Assembly: GCA_019241495.1 (NCBI GenBank)
Contig: JAFAWZ010000054.1
Coordinates: forward strand, 1 to 8,303
DNA from: Acidimicrobiales bacterium
GTDB taxonomy: Bacteria; Actinomycetota; Acidimicrobiia; Acidimicrobiales; Palsa-688
Direction: 5' to 3'
DNA length: 8,303 nt
Shown: positions 1 to 6,448 of the stretch, piece after piece
How positions within the stretch are numbered: position 1 is the stretch's first letter
Layout: every line of letters begins with the position of its first letter
Program-made: the position numbers and the translations under genes
Notes under the pieces: model-generated
Seen by the model: only the letters and a program-made list of their open reading frames with translations
The model's database searches: none
Told to the model about the DNA's origin: nothing

Positions 1-501
1 TCGGTGGAGACGACCGAGCTCATGTACGACATTCAATGCGAGCGCTTCCGCCTCCGTCCCGACTCTGGCGGTGCGGGTCGCTACCGGGGCGGCCTCGGAA
101 TCGAGAAGGACATTCGCTTCTTGGTCGATTGCATAGTGAGCGCACGAACCGACCGGTGGGTGTTCCCGCCCGGCGGCATACGAGGCGGTTCCAGCGGGGC
201 GCCAGGGGCGTATGTGCTGCAACCCGACCAACCCGACGAGGTCCGCCTACCCTCGAAGTTCGGGGAGTACCCGGTTCACGCCGGTCAGGTGATGTCGTTT
301 CGGACAGTGGGAGGTGGGGGCTACGGCCCGCCGATGGAACGTGACCCGGGTTTGGTCCTCGACGACGTTCGGTCCGGCAAGGTCTCGATCGAGGCGGCCC
401 GGCGCGACTACGGGGTCGTGGTCGCCGGCTCGGCCCCCCGGAGCGACATGACCGTCGATCAAGCTGGCACCGACCGGCTTCGCGCCGGAGTGCAGTCGTG
501 A
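1..501 (+). CDS. hyuB: Hydantoinase B/oxoprolinase family protein, C-terminal part (5' end outside window)
   Basis: This is the last 166 codons of a hydantoinase B/oxoprolinase beta subunit; the frame is open from base 1 and ends at TGA 499-501. Family members are usually well over 500 residues, so most of the gene lies upstream. The visible part has hallmarks of the family C-terminus: a YDIQCERFRLRPDSGGAG stretch, then RYRGGLGIEKD, then a PPGGIRGG turn, and VGGGGYGPPMERDP followed by a VLDDVRSGKVSIEAARRDYGVV tail region. With HyuA, proteins of this family form heteromeric, usually ATP-dependent cytosolic enzymes that hydrolyse hydantoins, 5-oxoproline or lactams, or carboxylate ketones. Its stop codon overlaps the GTG of a 22-codon micro-ORF, and hyuA begins 61 bases later, so co-expression with hyuA is very likely. 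The B-before-A order is common. The exact substrate is unknown. Confidence 0.5.
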   Translation, partial: SVETTELMYDIQCERFRLRPDSGGAGRYRGGLGIEKDIRFLVDCIVSARTDRWVFPPGGIRGGSSGAPGAYVLQPDQPDEVRLPSKFGEYPVHAGQVMSFRTVGGGGYGPPMERDPGLVLDDVRSGKVSIEAARRDYGVVVAGSAPRSDMTVDQAGTDRLRAGVQS

Positions 502-566
502 GCGACCTTTGGGAGCGAACCAGTTTGACAGGCGGCTCCGTCGTCCCTTGGACGGGGGAGCTGTGA
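498..566 (+). CDS. Possible 22-codon micro-ORF bridging hyuB and hyuA
   Basis: GTG 498-500 overlaps the hyuB stop (GTGA, 498-501). Reading in this frame gives a 22-residue peptide beginning MSDLWERTSLTGG and ending PWTGEL at TGA 564-566. That stop overlaps the preferred hyuA start (GTGA, 563-566). Overlaps on both sides suggest it could carry ribosomes from hyuB to hyuA by termination-reinitiation. I recognise no peptide family. The frame could equally be chance in a GC-rich 61-base linker, since short open frames are common here. There is no separate Shine-Dalgarno apart from sequence inside the end of hyuB. Confidence 0.5.
   Translation: MSDLWERTSLTGGSVVPWTGEL
554..560 (+). promoter_or_regulatory. 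Shine-Dalgarno favouring the GTG 563 start of hyuA
   Basis: GGGGGAG lies just before GTG 563. The spacing is only 2 bases, shorter than ideal. However, the protein from GTG 563 begins MSVALGLDIGGTFTD, which puts the nucleotide-binding motif where the family has it. The upstream in-frame TTG codons (509, 548) would add a low-complexity Arg-rich leader with no family counterpart. Translational coupling from upstream could compensate for the short spacing. Confidence 0.5.
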
Positions 567-2629
567 GCGTCGCGCTCGGCCTCGACATCGGGGGCACGTT
601 CACCGATGTGGTGCTCCTGCAAGCTGATGGCCGGATCCACACGGCCAAGGTCCTCAACACGCCCGACGACATGGCCGACGCCTGCATCAAGGGTTTGCTG
701 GAGGTGCTCGCCAAAGCCGGTTTGGACGGTCGAGCAATAGGTCGGGTCGTGCACGCGACCACCCGTGCCACCAACGAGATCATCGAGCGCCGCCGCCCCC
801 CGGTGGCCTTCATCACCACTGAGGGCTTCATCGACTTGTTCACCATCGCCGGCGCCGACCGCCGCGACCTGTACGACCTGGCGTGGGAGAGGTGGTCGCT
901 ACCGATCGCGCCGCACAGCTCGTTCGAGGTTCCCGAACGCATCGGCGCCGGGAACCGGGTGGTCCGACCTCTCGACCCGAAGGACGTCGAGACGATCGGC
1001 CAGGCCCTGGCCGCCGACCCGCCCGAGGCCGTAGCGGTGTGCCTTCTCCATTCGTATGCGTCACCTCAACACGAGAGGCTCATCGGCGATCTGCTGCAGA
1101 AACGTTTCCCGGACAGCTTCATCGCCCTCTCGTCGGACATCTGGCCGGAGCACGGCGAGTACAACCGGGCTGTAGCCACCATCTTGTCTTCCTACATCGG
1201 CCCGGTGATGCGTAACTACCTGGCGTCTCTGGAAGAGCGGCTGCGCCAGCAGGGCGTCACCGGTTTCCTCCAGATCATGCAGTCGAATGGGGGCACGATG
1301 TCGGTCGAGCAGACCGTCCGGAGGCCGCTGTTCAGCATCGAGTCCGGGCCGGCGGCCGGCGCGTTGGCCGCTGGCTACATCGGCGGGTCCACCGGTCACG
1401 ACCACGTGATCGCGTTCGACATGGGCGGTACCACAGCCAAGGCCGCGGTGCTCGAGGACGGAAAGCCGGCGTTGCGGAATGATTTCCGTGTCGGCGGCGC
1501 GGCCAGTGGCAGCGACACCGGGGTGTTGGTGCACCTGCCTGTCGTCGACCTGGCCGAGGTCGGGGCAGGAGGCGGGAGCATCGCCTGGATCGATCCGGGC
1601 GGAGCCCTTCAGATCGGGCCCCGGAGTGCGGGGGCCAGCCCGGGACCGGCCTGTTACGGGCTGGGCGGCGGTGAGCCGACGGTCACTGACGCCAACCTGC
1701 TCCTCGGTTACCTCTCGCCGTCGTACTTCCTCGGCGGCGCCATGCCACTGCGCGTGGACCAGGCTGAAGAGGCCGTCGCCGGGATAGCGGAGCGGATGGG
1801 TTGCACACCCATCGAGGCGGCGGCCGCCGTATACGACATCGTCAACATCAACATGGCCCAGGCCGTGCGGCTGGTCACGCTGGCCCGGGGGCAGGATCCG
1901 CGCGACCACGTCCTGCTCGCTTCAGGTGGTGCCGGCCCGACCCATGTGGCTCGCCTGGCCGAGGCCTTCGGGATCACCAAGGTGCTCGTGCCGCCGGTGC
2001 CAGGCGTCTTCTCCACGCTGGGCCTCCTTTGCTCCGATGCCGTGCACGAGGACATCAAGGCGGTTTCCATCGATCACGACACCGCCGACCCAGGCCAGCT
2101 AACCGCCATATACGAGCAACTCGAAGTCGAGCAGTACGCCGGACTGGCCGGCACCGGTCTCGATGTCTCCCGTGTCGTCGTGGAGCGCAGCATCGACGTC
2201 CGTCGCCCGAGGCAGACGCACAGCCTTACCGTCCCCGTGGCGGCGGGGCCCCTCGACGCTGGTGAGCTCGATGCGATCAGAGATCGTTACCTCGACCGGT
2301 ACGAACAGATGTACGGGATCAGGCGTGAGGGCCCCGTCGTGTTCCAGGGTTGCCGGGTGAGGCTGCGTGTACCCAGCGTCGTCACGCTCGCGACGGCACC
2401 TGCCGCACCGTCGAGCCCGGCGCCGGAGCCCAAGGGGACCCGCCAGGCGTTCTTCCGGGAGCTGGGCGTGCAACCCGACATACCCGTGTACGAGCGGACC
2501 AGCCTCGGGGTGGGTTGGCGACACATGGGACCCGTTCTTGTCGAGGAAGTCGAATCCACTACGGTGGTGCCTCCGGGTTGGGAAGCGTCGATAGACGATC
2601 ACGGCAACCTGGTCATGACCAAGGACTGA
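563..2629 (+). CDS. hyuA: Hydantoinase A/oxoprolinase family protein (ATP-binding subunit)
   Basis: A full-length A subunit of 688 residues from GTG 563, in line with the usual roughly 650-720 for this family. The N-terminal ASKHA-type domain shows GLDIGGTFTD at residues 6-15, then HATTRATNEIIERR and AFITTEGFIDL. The central hydantoinase A domain has SSDIWPEHGEYNRA, QIMQSNGGTMS, SIESGPAAGA, the second phosphate-binding motif FDMGGTTAK (residues 285-293), VGAGGGSIAWID and SAGASPGPACYG. The C-terminal part has LASGGAGPTH and ends in a beta-rich segment. With HyuB it should use ATP to activate the amide or ring carbonyl of a hydantoin, oxoproline or lactam; relatives such as acetone carboxylase and caprolactamase have other substrates, so a precise name is unsafe. 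It acts in the cytosol and has no signal peptide or membrane segment. A 42-base spacer with a triple repeat separates it from tetR. Confidence 0.5.
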   Translation: MSVALGLDIGGTFTDVVLLQADGRIHTAKVLNTPDDMADACIKGLLEVLAKAGLDGRAIGRVVHATTRATNEIIERRRPPVAFITTEGFIDLFTIAGADRRDLYDLAWERWSLPIAPHSSFEVPERIGAGNRVVRPLDPKDVETIGQALAADPPEAVAVCLLHSYASPQHERLIGDLLQKRFPDSFIALSSDIWPEHGEYNRAVATILSSYIGPVMRNYLASLEERLRQQGVTGFLQIMQSNGGTMSVEQTVRRPLFSIESGPAAGALAAGYIGGSTGHDHVIAFDMGGTTAKAAVLEDGKPALRNDFRVGGAASGSDTGVLVHLPVVDLAEVGAGGGSIAWIDPGGALQIGPRSAGASPGPACYGLGGGEPTVTDANLLLGYLSPSYFLGGAMPLRVDQAEEAVAGIAERMGCTPIEAAAAVYDIVNINMAQAVRLVTLARGQDPRDHVLLASGGAGPTHVARLAEAFGITKVLVPPVPGVFSTLGLLCSDAVHEDIKAVSIDHDTADPGQLTAIYEQLEVEQYAGLAGTGLDVSRVVVERSIDVRRPRQTHSLTVPVAAGPLDAGELDAIRDRYLDRYEQMYGIRREGPVVFQGCRVRLRVPSVVTLATAPAAPSSPAPEPKGTRQAFFRELGVQPDIPVYERTSLGVGWRHMGPVLVEEVESTTVVPPGWEASIDDHGNLVMTKD

Positions 2630-2671
2630 GATCGACCAAGAGACTGAGATCCACTAGAGGCTGAGATCGAC
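2624..2671 (+). repeat. Three-copy imperfect direct repeat spanning the hyuA stop and tetR start
   Basis: The motif GACTGAGATCGAC occurs at 2624-2636, as GACTGAGATCCAC at 2642-2654, and as GGCTGAGATCGAC at 2659-2671. Periods are 18 and 17 bases. The first copy contains the hyuA stop (TGA 2627-2629) and the last ends directly against the tetR ATG at 2672. Each unit also carries an AGAGA/AGAGG-like purine run between copies, the last of which (AGAGG 2656-2660) is the only visible ribosome-binding candidate for tetR, at a long 11-base spacing. The array could be slippage duplication, a regulator binding array or an mRNA element. The copies are not palindromic. Confidence 0.5.
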
Positions 2672-3376
2672 ATGGCAGACCGGGCGCCGAGGACTCCAAG
2701 ACCATCGGGCCGGTCCGGTCAGCAGCTTTCGAAAGAGGCCATAGTCCGCACAGCGATCCGCCTGCTCGACACCGACGGCGTGAGCAGGTTCTCCATGCGT
2801 CGCCTGGCTGCCGAGATGGGCGTGGGGACCATGAGCATCTATTGGTACTTCCCCAGCAAAGGGGCCATCTTCGACGCGGTGGTGGAGGCGGTTCTCTCCG
2901 GGTTCCGAGCCCCGGCCGCATCCAATCAACCCTGGGACGAACGGGTGGCCAGGCTGTTCCGGCAATTGCGGGCCCAAAGCCTGGAGCACCCCGGGGTCGC
3001 TGCCATCTGGAGTAGCGGACGGCTGCCCGGGGTCATGATCCTGAACGTGACCGAGTACGGTCTCGCCCTCATGGCGGAGGCCGGTTTCGGCGAGTTCGAA
3101 GCTGTTCAGGCGTACCGGTCGCTGTTGTTCCACACCCTTGGGATGATCCAGCTCCAGACCGATCCCTGGCCGCATGTGCAGGACTCGAGCGCGCTGGATC
3201 GCTACTCGAGCGCTCTGGACGAGTTGGACCCCAACGCCGCTCCTCATATGACGCGGAGCCTGGAGCACATGGCTGTGTTCGAGTGGGATCTCATCTTCGA
3301 ACGCGGTCTGAGCGCCCTGATCCAGGCGCTCGCCCTCAGCGTTGGGCAGCAAATGGTAGGTTGGCCGCTGGGCTGA
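2672..3376 (+). CDS. TetR/AcrR family transcriptional regulator
   Basis: A 234-residue protein starting at ATG 2672. After a Pro/Arg-rich, probably flexible N-terminal arm (1-18) comes a typical TetR DNA-binding domain, about residues 20-75. SKEAIVRTAIRLLDTDG forms the first helix, SMRRLAAEMGVGTMSIYWYF (41-60) is the helix-turn-helix, and PSKGAIFDAVVEAVL follows as helix 4. The remainder (about 80-234) is a mostly helical ligand-binding and dimerisation domain with little recognisable sequence, as usual for the family; it faintly resembles the TetR_C_1 type (low confidence). Such proteins usually act as dimers that repress until a small ligand binds. It sits inside the catabolic operon between hyuA and the deacylase gene, so a role as local regulator responding to the substrate or an intermediate is likely. 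No convincing palindromic operator is seen next to it; the operon promoter lies outside the window. Confidence 0.5.
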   Translation: MADRAPRTPRPSGRSGQQLSKEAIVRTAIRLLDTDGVSRFSMRRLAAEMGVGTMSIYWYFPSKGAIFDAVVEAVLSGFRAPAASNQPWDERVARLFRQLRAQSLEHPGVAAIWSSGRLPGVMILNVTEYGLALMAEAGFGEFEAVQAYRSLLFHTLGMIQLQTDPWPHVQDSSALDRYSSALDELDPNAAPHMTRSLEHMAVFEWDLIFERGLSALIQALALSVGQQMVGWPLG

Positions 3377-3401
3377 TACGAACGCCCGCAGGTCCAACTT
3401 C

Positions 3402-3414
3402 GGGAGGGGTGGAG
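3402..3414 (+). promoter_or_regulatory. Shine-Dalgarno for the GTG 3420 start
   Basis: A purine-rich GGGAGGGG followed by TGGAG ends 5 bases before GTG 3420. This supports GTG as the start of the deacylase-like gene: the residues after it, LDLVIRSGVLYDGTG, are the normal beginning of this family. The 43-base tetR-deacylase spacer shows nothing else. Confidence 0.5.
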
Positions 3415-3419
3415 CGGTC

Positions 3420-4352
3420 GTGCTCGATCTGGTCATCCGCTCAGGGGTGCTGTATGACGGGACAGGCGGCCCGGCCCGGGTCGCTGACATCGGGGTGCGA
3501 GGTGGCGTGATCGACGTGATCGCCGCGCCCGGCGGGATTACCGAGCCGGCGCGTCGCCGCATCGACGCGGACGGGCGGGCCATCCTTCCCGGCTTCGTCG
3601 ACGTGCACACCCATCACGATGCCCAGGTGTTCTGGGACCCGGCCTGTACCCCGTCGTCTCATCATGGGGTTACCACCGTCGTAGGAGGCAACTGCGGTTT
3701 CTCGCTCGCCCCGTTGAGCCATGTCGACCCTGGATACCTGATGCGGATGATGGCCCGGGTCGAAGGTATCCCCCTACAGGTCCTCGAATCGGCCGTCCCT
3801 TGGAGCTGGTCGAGCACCGAGGACTACTTGGCCCAGGTGGCTGCCCAGCACCCGGTCATCAACATCGGCTTCATGGTCGGCCACTCCGCCCTGCGCCGGG
3901 CGGTGATGGGAGGAGACGGTGTCGACGGCCGCCCGAGCGGCGAGCAGCTCGAGTCGATGCAGGAGCTGTTGCGGCGCGGTGTTGCTGCCGGGGCGATCGG
4001 GTTCTCGTCTTCTTGGGGCGCCGGCCACTTCGACGGTGAGGGATCGCCGGTGCCGTCGCGCGCCGCGGATCGGGCCGAGCTGGTCTCGTTGTGCCGGGCC
4101 GTGAAGGGCACGGCTGCCAGCCAGGTCGAGTTCATCGCCGGCCCCGGGGATGTTGGCGCCGAGAGCGGTGACGAGGTCATGATTGCCATGGCCGAAGCCG
4201 CGGGCGTCCCCCTGAACTGGAACATCTTGATGTTCCGGTCGTCCGATCTCGGTGAGTCGTTGCAGAGGCTGGCTTTGTCCGATCAGGCTGCCGACAGCGC
4301 GGCGCCCAGGTCGCCGCGCTGTCGTATCCGGGTCCGATGGAGATCCGCCTGA
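3420..4352 (+). CDS. Deacylase-like amidohydrolase, N-terminal fragment
   Basis: The first frame of the broken gene is 310 codons from GTG 3420. It begins LDLVIRSGVLYDGTGG, the usual edge of the amidohydrolase sandwich domain. The metal site motif VDVHTHHD places His63 and His65 (HxH), and GVTTVVGGNCGFSLAP places Cys92, equivalent to the metal-bridging Cys of D-aminoacylases. GHSALR (His155) follows, then GAIGFSSSWG. The region that in true D-aminoacylases carries further His ligands (THMR type) reads TAASQVEFIAGPGD here, so those His residues are not visible. After about residue 293 the sequence turns into an Arg/Pro-rich tail (PRSPRCRIRVRWRSA), the out-of-frame product of the shift. A protein ending there would lack the catalytic Asp and should not be active alone. 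Confidence 0.5.
   Translation: MLDLVIRSGVLYDGTGGPARVADIGVRGGVIDVIAAPGGITEPARRRIDADGRAILPGFVDVHTHHDAQVFWDPACTPSSHHGVTTVVGGNCGFSLAPLSHVDPGYLMRMMARVEGIPLQVLESAVPWSWSSTEDYLAQVAAQHPVINIGFMVGHSALRRAVMGGDGVDGRPSGEQLESMQELLRRGVAAGAIGFSSSWGAGHFDGEGSPVPSRAADRAELVSLCRAVKGTAASQVEFIAGPGDVGAESGDEVMIAMAEAAGVPLNWNILMFRSSDLGESLQRLALSDQAADSAAPRSPRCRIRVRWRSA
4290..4310 (+). other. Inferred frameshift site in the deacylase-like gene
   Basis: Stop codons limit the shift to 4256-4352, and protein similarity narrows it to about 4290-4310, in the GC-repetitive AGCGCGGCGCCCAGG. Removing the GC at 4299-4300, or adding one base there, joins AADS directly or nearly directly to GAQVAALSYP. No A/T-rich slippery heptamer is present, so programmed frameshifting is not the simplest reading. 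A GC-repeat sequencing or assembly error, or a real mutation, is more likely. Confidence 0.5.
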
Positions 4353-5119
4353 GCATGACGGGCACGGCGTTCCAGCGCTATCCGGGCTGGGCCCGTTTTC
4401 TGGCCATGCCGAAGGCGGACAAGCTGGCCGCGCTGGCCCGCCCCGACGAACGTGTCCGCCTCGATGGCCTGGCTCAGTCGAAACCCGACCTCATGGGCTA
4501 CTCGGACTGGGGGACCTTGACGGTCGGAGAGGTTTTCCGCGAGGACCTGCGCCGTTACGAGGGCTCGCGCGTCGCGGACATCGCCGCCGGCTCGGGACGC
4601 GAGCCGTTCGACGTGTTCTGCGACATCGTGGCAGCCGACGAGCTGCGCACCGTCTTTTTACCCTCCTCGATGGATGACGAGAAGACCTGGGCCGCTCGCG
4701 AGGCGTCCTGGTCGGATCCTCGAGTGATACTCGGTGCTTCAGATGCCGGGGCCCACGTGGAGACCATCCACACCTATGACTGGGCCACTACTTTCCTGCA
4801 GCTGAACCGGGAGCGGGGGGTCCTGCCTGCTGCGGAGGCGATCCGGCGGGTCACCTCCTGCCAAGCGGAGGTCTACGGGCTGAAGGGACGGGGCCGGATC
4901 GAGATCGGCGCCCACGCCGACTTCCTCGTGGCCGACCTCGACCGGGTCGGCCCCGGGACGGCGAGAACCCGGACCGATCTGCCGGGGGGAGCGGGACGCC
5001 TCTACAGCGAGCCGGAGGGCATCGACCACGTCTTCGTCGCGGGCACCGAGATCGTGAGCGGGAATGAGCTTACCGGCGCGGCCCCGGGAACGGTGCTGCG
5101 ATCGGGACGTGACACATGA
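4337..5119 (+). CDS. Deacylase-like amidohydrolase, C-terminal fragment
   Basis: This frame is open from 4256 (after a TGA at 4253-4255), but ATG 4337 is its first start codon. No Shine-Dalgarno is visible in front, so independent translation is doubtful. The sequence from GAQVAALSYPGP (4301) onward, upstream of that ATG, already looks like the family. It contains RYPGWARFLAMP, the segment FDVFCDIVAADELRTVFLP, then LGASDAGAHVE with the catalytic or metal Asp at 4742-4744 and a His at 4754-4756, then VTSCQAEVYGLKGRGRIEIGAHADFLVADLD, the classic ending of the barrel and return to the sandwich domain. The final GTVLRSGRDT is also family-like. TGA 5117-5119 overlaps the ATG of the next gene. Confidence 0.5.
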   Translation: MEIRLSMTGTAFQRYPGWARFLAMPKADKLAALARPDERVRLDGLAQSKPDLMGYSDWGTLTVGEVFREDLRRYEGSRVADIAAGSGREPFDVFCDIVAADELRTVFLPSSMDDEKTWAAREASWSDPRVILGASDAGAHVETIHTYDWATTFLQLNRERGVLPAAEAIRRVTSCQAEVYGLKGRGRIEIGAHADFLVADLDRVGPGTARTRTDLPGGAGRLYSEPEGIDHVFVAGTEIVSGNELTGAAPGTVLRSGRDT

Positions 5120-6339
5120 GCGGGCTTCTCGGCGGTCCCGGCGTACCAGGAATAGTCAGCGTGGACGACCACGTGATCGAGCCACCCCACGTGTGGGAGA
5201 CCTACCTGTCCGCCAAGTACCAGGCCCGCGGCCCACGCGTGGAGCTGCTCCCAGAGGCCGACCAACGGTACGCCTTCGGGTCGGCGGAGCATCCCGGTTC
5301 GAATGGGCCGCGCGTGGCGTGGTGGCATTTCGAGGACAAGTACGCCCAGATCCGCCGCGGGTATGTGGAGGCCGGTCTGAGCCCCGACATGCGCGCCGAC
5401 ATGGCCCGGGGGCTCACCTTCGACCAACTCCGCCCGGGTATCTGGCAGCCACAGGCGCGCGTCGCGGACAACCTGTTGAACGGCGTCGTCGCTTCACTCT
5501 GCTTCCCGAACTACCCGCGCTTTTGCGGTCAGTTGTTCTCCGAAGCCGAGGACCTCGACTTGGGCCTCGCCTGTATCCGGGCTTACAACGACTGGATGGT
5601 GGAGGAGTGGTGCGGCGACAGCCACGGCCGGCTCATACCCCTATGCATCGTGCCGTTGTGGGATGCCGGGTTGGCGGCCGAGGAGGTCATGCGCAATGCC
5701 CACCGCGGCGTGCGGGCCGTGGCGTTCAGCGAGATTCCCGCCTACCTGGGGGTTCCAAGTGTCCATTCGGGATTCTGGGACCCCTTCTTCGCCGCCTGCG
5801 AGGAGACCAACACGGTCGTGTGTATGCACGTCGGCTCGGGCACAAAGACGACGACTACCTCGCCAGACGCGCCCGAGGCGGTCGTGTCCGGGCTCATATT
5901 CGTCAACAGCGCCGGTTCGATGCTGGACTTCCTCACGTCGGGTGTCATGGCCCGCTACCCACGACTGAAGCTGCTCTACGCCGAGGCCCAGATGGGTTGG
6001 CTTCCCTACATCCTCGACCGGCTGGACGACAAGTTCCGCCGCCAGCCTGCCCGGTTCCGGGGGATCCTCGATCAGCCGCCGTCGACCTACTACGCGGGCC
6101 GGATTTTCTGCTGTTTCTACCGTGATCCCGTCGGCGTGGAGTTGTTGCATCGCATCGGTGTGGACCAGGTTTGCTTCGAGACGGACTACCCCCACGGGGA
6201 CAGCACCTGGCCGCACTCGCCGGCCGTGGCGGCCGAGCAGCTCGCGCCGCTGGCCGAGGACGAGCGCGATCGGATCCTGCGGCAGAATGCTATAGATCTC
6301 CTCGAGCTCGATCCCGCCGGGTGGGCCCCGGTGCGCTAA
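5116..6339 (+). CDS. Amidohydrolase family 2 protein (COG2159, TIM-barrel metal-dependent hydrolase)
   Basis: A 407-residue protein starting at ATG 5116, overlapping the previous stop by ATGA, so translational coupling is expected; no strong Shine-Dalgarno stands alone. Motifs in order are SVDDHVIEPPHVW (Asp17, His19, Glu22: the D-x-H variant of the usual HxH metal site), a central GRLIPLCIVPLWD strand, CMHVGSG with His238, LLYAEAQMGWLPYILDRLD, and FETDYPHGDSTWP (Glu355, Asp357, His360), the C-terminal metal and catalytic loop. It is a soluble cytosolic barrel with no signal peptide. The family includes hydrolases and decarboxylases (ACMSD, resorcylate decarboxylase type), so the reaction cannot be assigned. 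Position in the operon suggests it processes a product of the HyuAB or deacylase step. A distant paralogue lies tail-to-tail at 6449-7639. Confidence 0.5.
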   Translation: MSGLLGGPGVPGIVSVDDHVIEPPHVWETYLSAKYQARGPRVELLPEADQRYAFGSAEHPGSNGPRVAWWHFEDKYAQIRRGYVEAGLSPDMRADMARGLTFDQLRPGIWQPQARVADNLLNGVVASLCFPNYPRFCGQLFSEAEDLDLGLACIRAYNDWMVEEWCGDSHGRLIPLCIVPLWDAGLAAEEVMRNAHRGVRAVAFSEIPAYLGVPSVHSGFWDPFFAACEETNTVVCMHVGSGTKTTTTSPDAPEAVVSGLIFVNSAGSMLDFLTSGVMARYPRLKLLYAEAQMGWLPYILDRLDDKFRRQPARFRGILDQPPSTYYAGRIFCCFYRDPVGVELLHRIGVDQVCFETDYPHGDSTWPHSPAVAAEQLAPLAEDERDRILRQNAIDLLELDPAGWAPVR

Positions 6340-6342
6340 GGA

Positions 6343-6433
6343 CCGCCACAGAACTACTAATGGCCGCAGGCCGAAACGGGAGCACCACCAAGGGAAGACT
6401 TGGCGCGGCCGTCCATTAGTAGTTCGAAGGCGG
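6343..6433. repeat. Long interrupted inverted repeat between convergent genes
   Basis: The core arms GAACTACTAATGG (6351-6363) and CCATTAGTAGTTC (6413-6425) are perfectly complementary over 13 bases. The pairing continues outwards across a symmetric 3x3 mismatch (ACA/GAA) to CCGCC (6343-6347) with GGCGG (6429-6433), and inwards after a 4-base bulge to CCGC (6364-6367) with GCGG (6405-6408): 22 pairs in all. Inside are smaller hairpins: GGCC-GCA-GGCC (6362-6372, an alternative to the inner stem) and CCAAG (6388-6392) with CTTGG (6399-6403). It fills most of the 109-base gap between two converging stop codons. A two-way transcription barrier, a structured RNA or a miniature mobile element are all possible. 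There is no T-tract on either side, so it is not a standard intrinsic terminator, and no clear target duplication is seen. Confidence 0.5.
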
Positions 6434-6448
6434 GGGCCTAATAAGCTG

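Larger units (their letters stand above)
3420..5119 (+). pseudogene. N-acyl-D-amino-acid deacylase-like amidohydrolase, whole gene interrupted by a frameshift
   Basis: Two adjoining open frames, 3420-4352 and 4337-5119, are the two halves of one amidohydrolase of about 566 residues, typical of the D-aminoacylase-like subfamily. The first half carries the N-terminal beta-sandwich start and metal-binding part of the barrel; the second carries the rest of the barrel with the catalytic Asp motif and the C-terminal sandwich. Family-like sequence runs to QAADS (codon ending 4298) in the first frame and resumes at GAQVAALSYP (from 4301) in another. A net loss of one base, or gain of two, at about 4290-4310 explains it. 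D-aminoacylases remove the acyl group from N-acyl-D-amino acids; this member's substrate is unknown. It is followed by an ATGA overlap with the next gene. It may be a true pseudogene, or intact with a sequencing or assembly error. The otherwise well-conserved second half argues for a recent change or an error. Confidence 0.5.

Noticed and set aside
509..562. N-terminal extension of hyuA from TTG 509
   Set aside because: It adds an Arg-rich leader without family similarity, and the conserved LDIGGTFTD motif follows GTG 563 at the normal distance.
1061..1909. Long minus-strand open frame inside hyuA (282 codons)
   Set aside because: Same GC-driven shadow; the plus strand carries continuous HyuA motifs.
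2654..3610. Long minus-strand open frame opposite tetR (318 codons)
   Set aside because: His/Pro/Arg-rich with no recognisable motif; a mirror of GC-rich coding on the plus strand, where the TetR domain is clear.
5064..6125. Plus-strand open frame of 353 codons overlapping the 5116 amidohydrolase
   Set aside because: Arg/Pro/Gly-rich composition and no motifs; the 5116 frame carries the full COG2159 signature.
6343..6433. Intrinsic (rho-independent) terminator
   Set aside because: The stem is long but the loop is about 49 bases in the core and no T-run follows on either strand, so it is kept as an inverted repeat instead.
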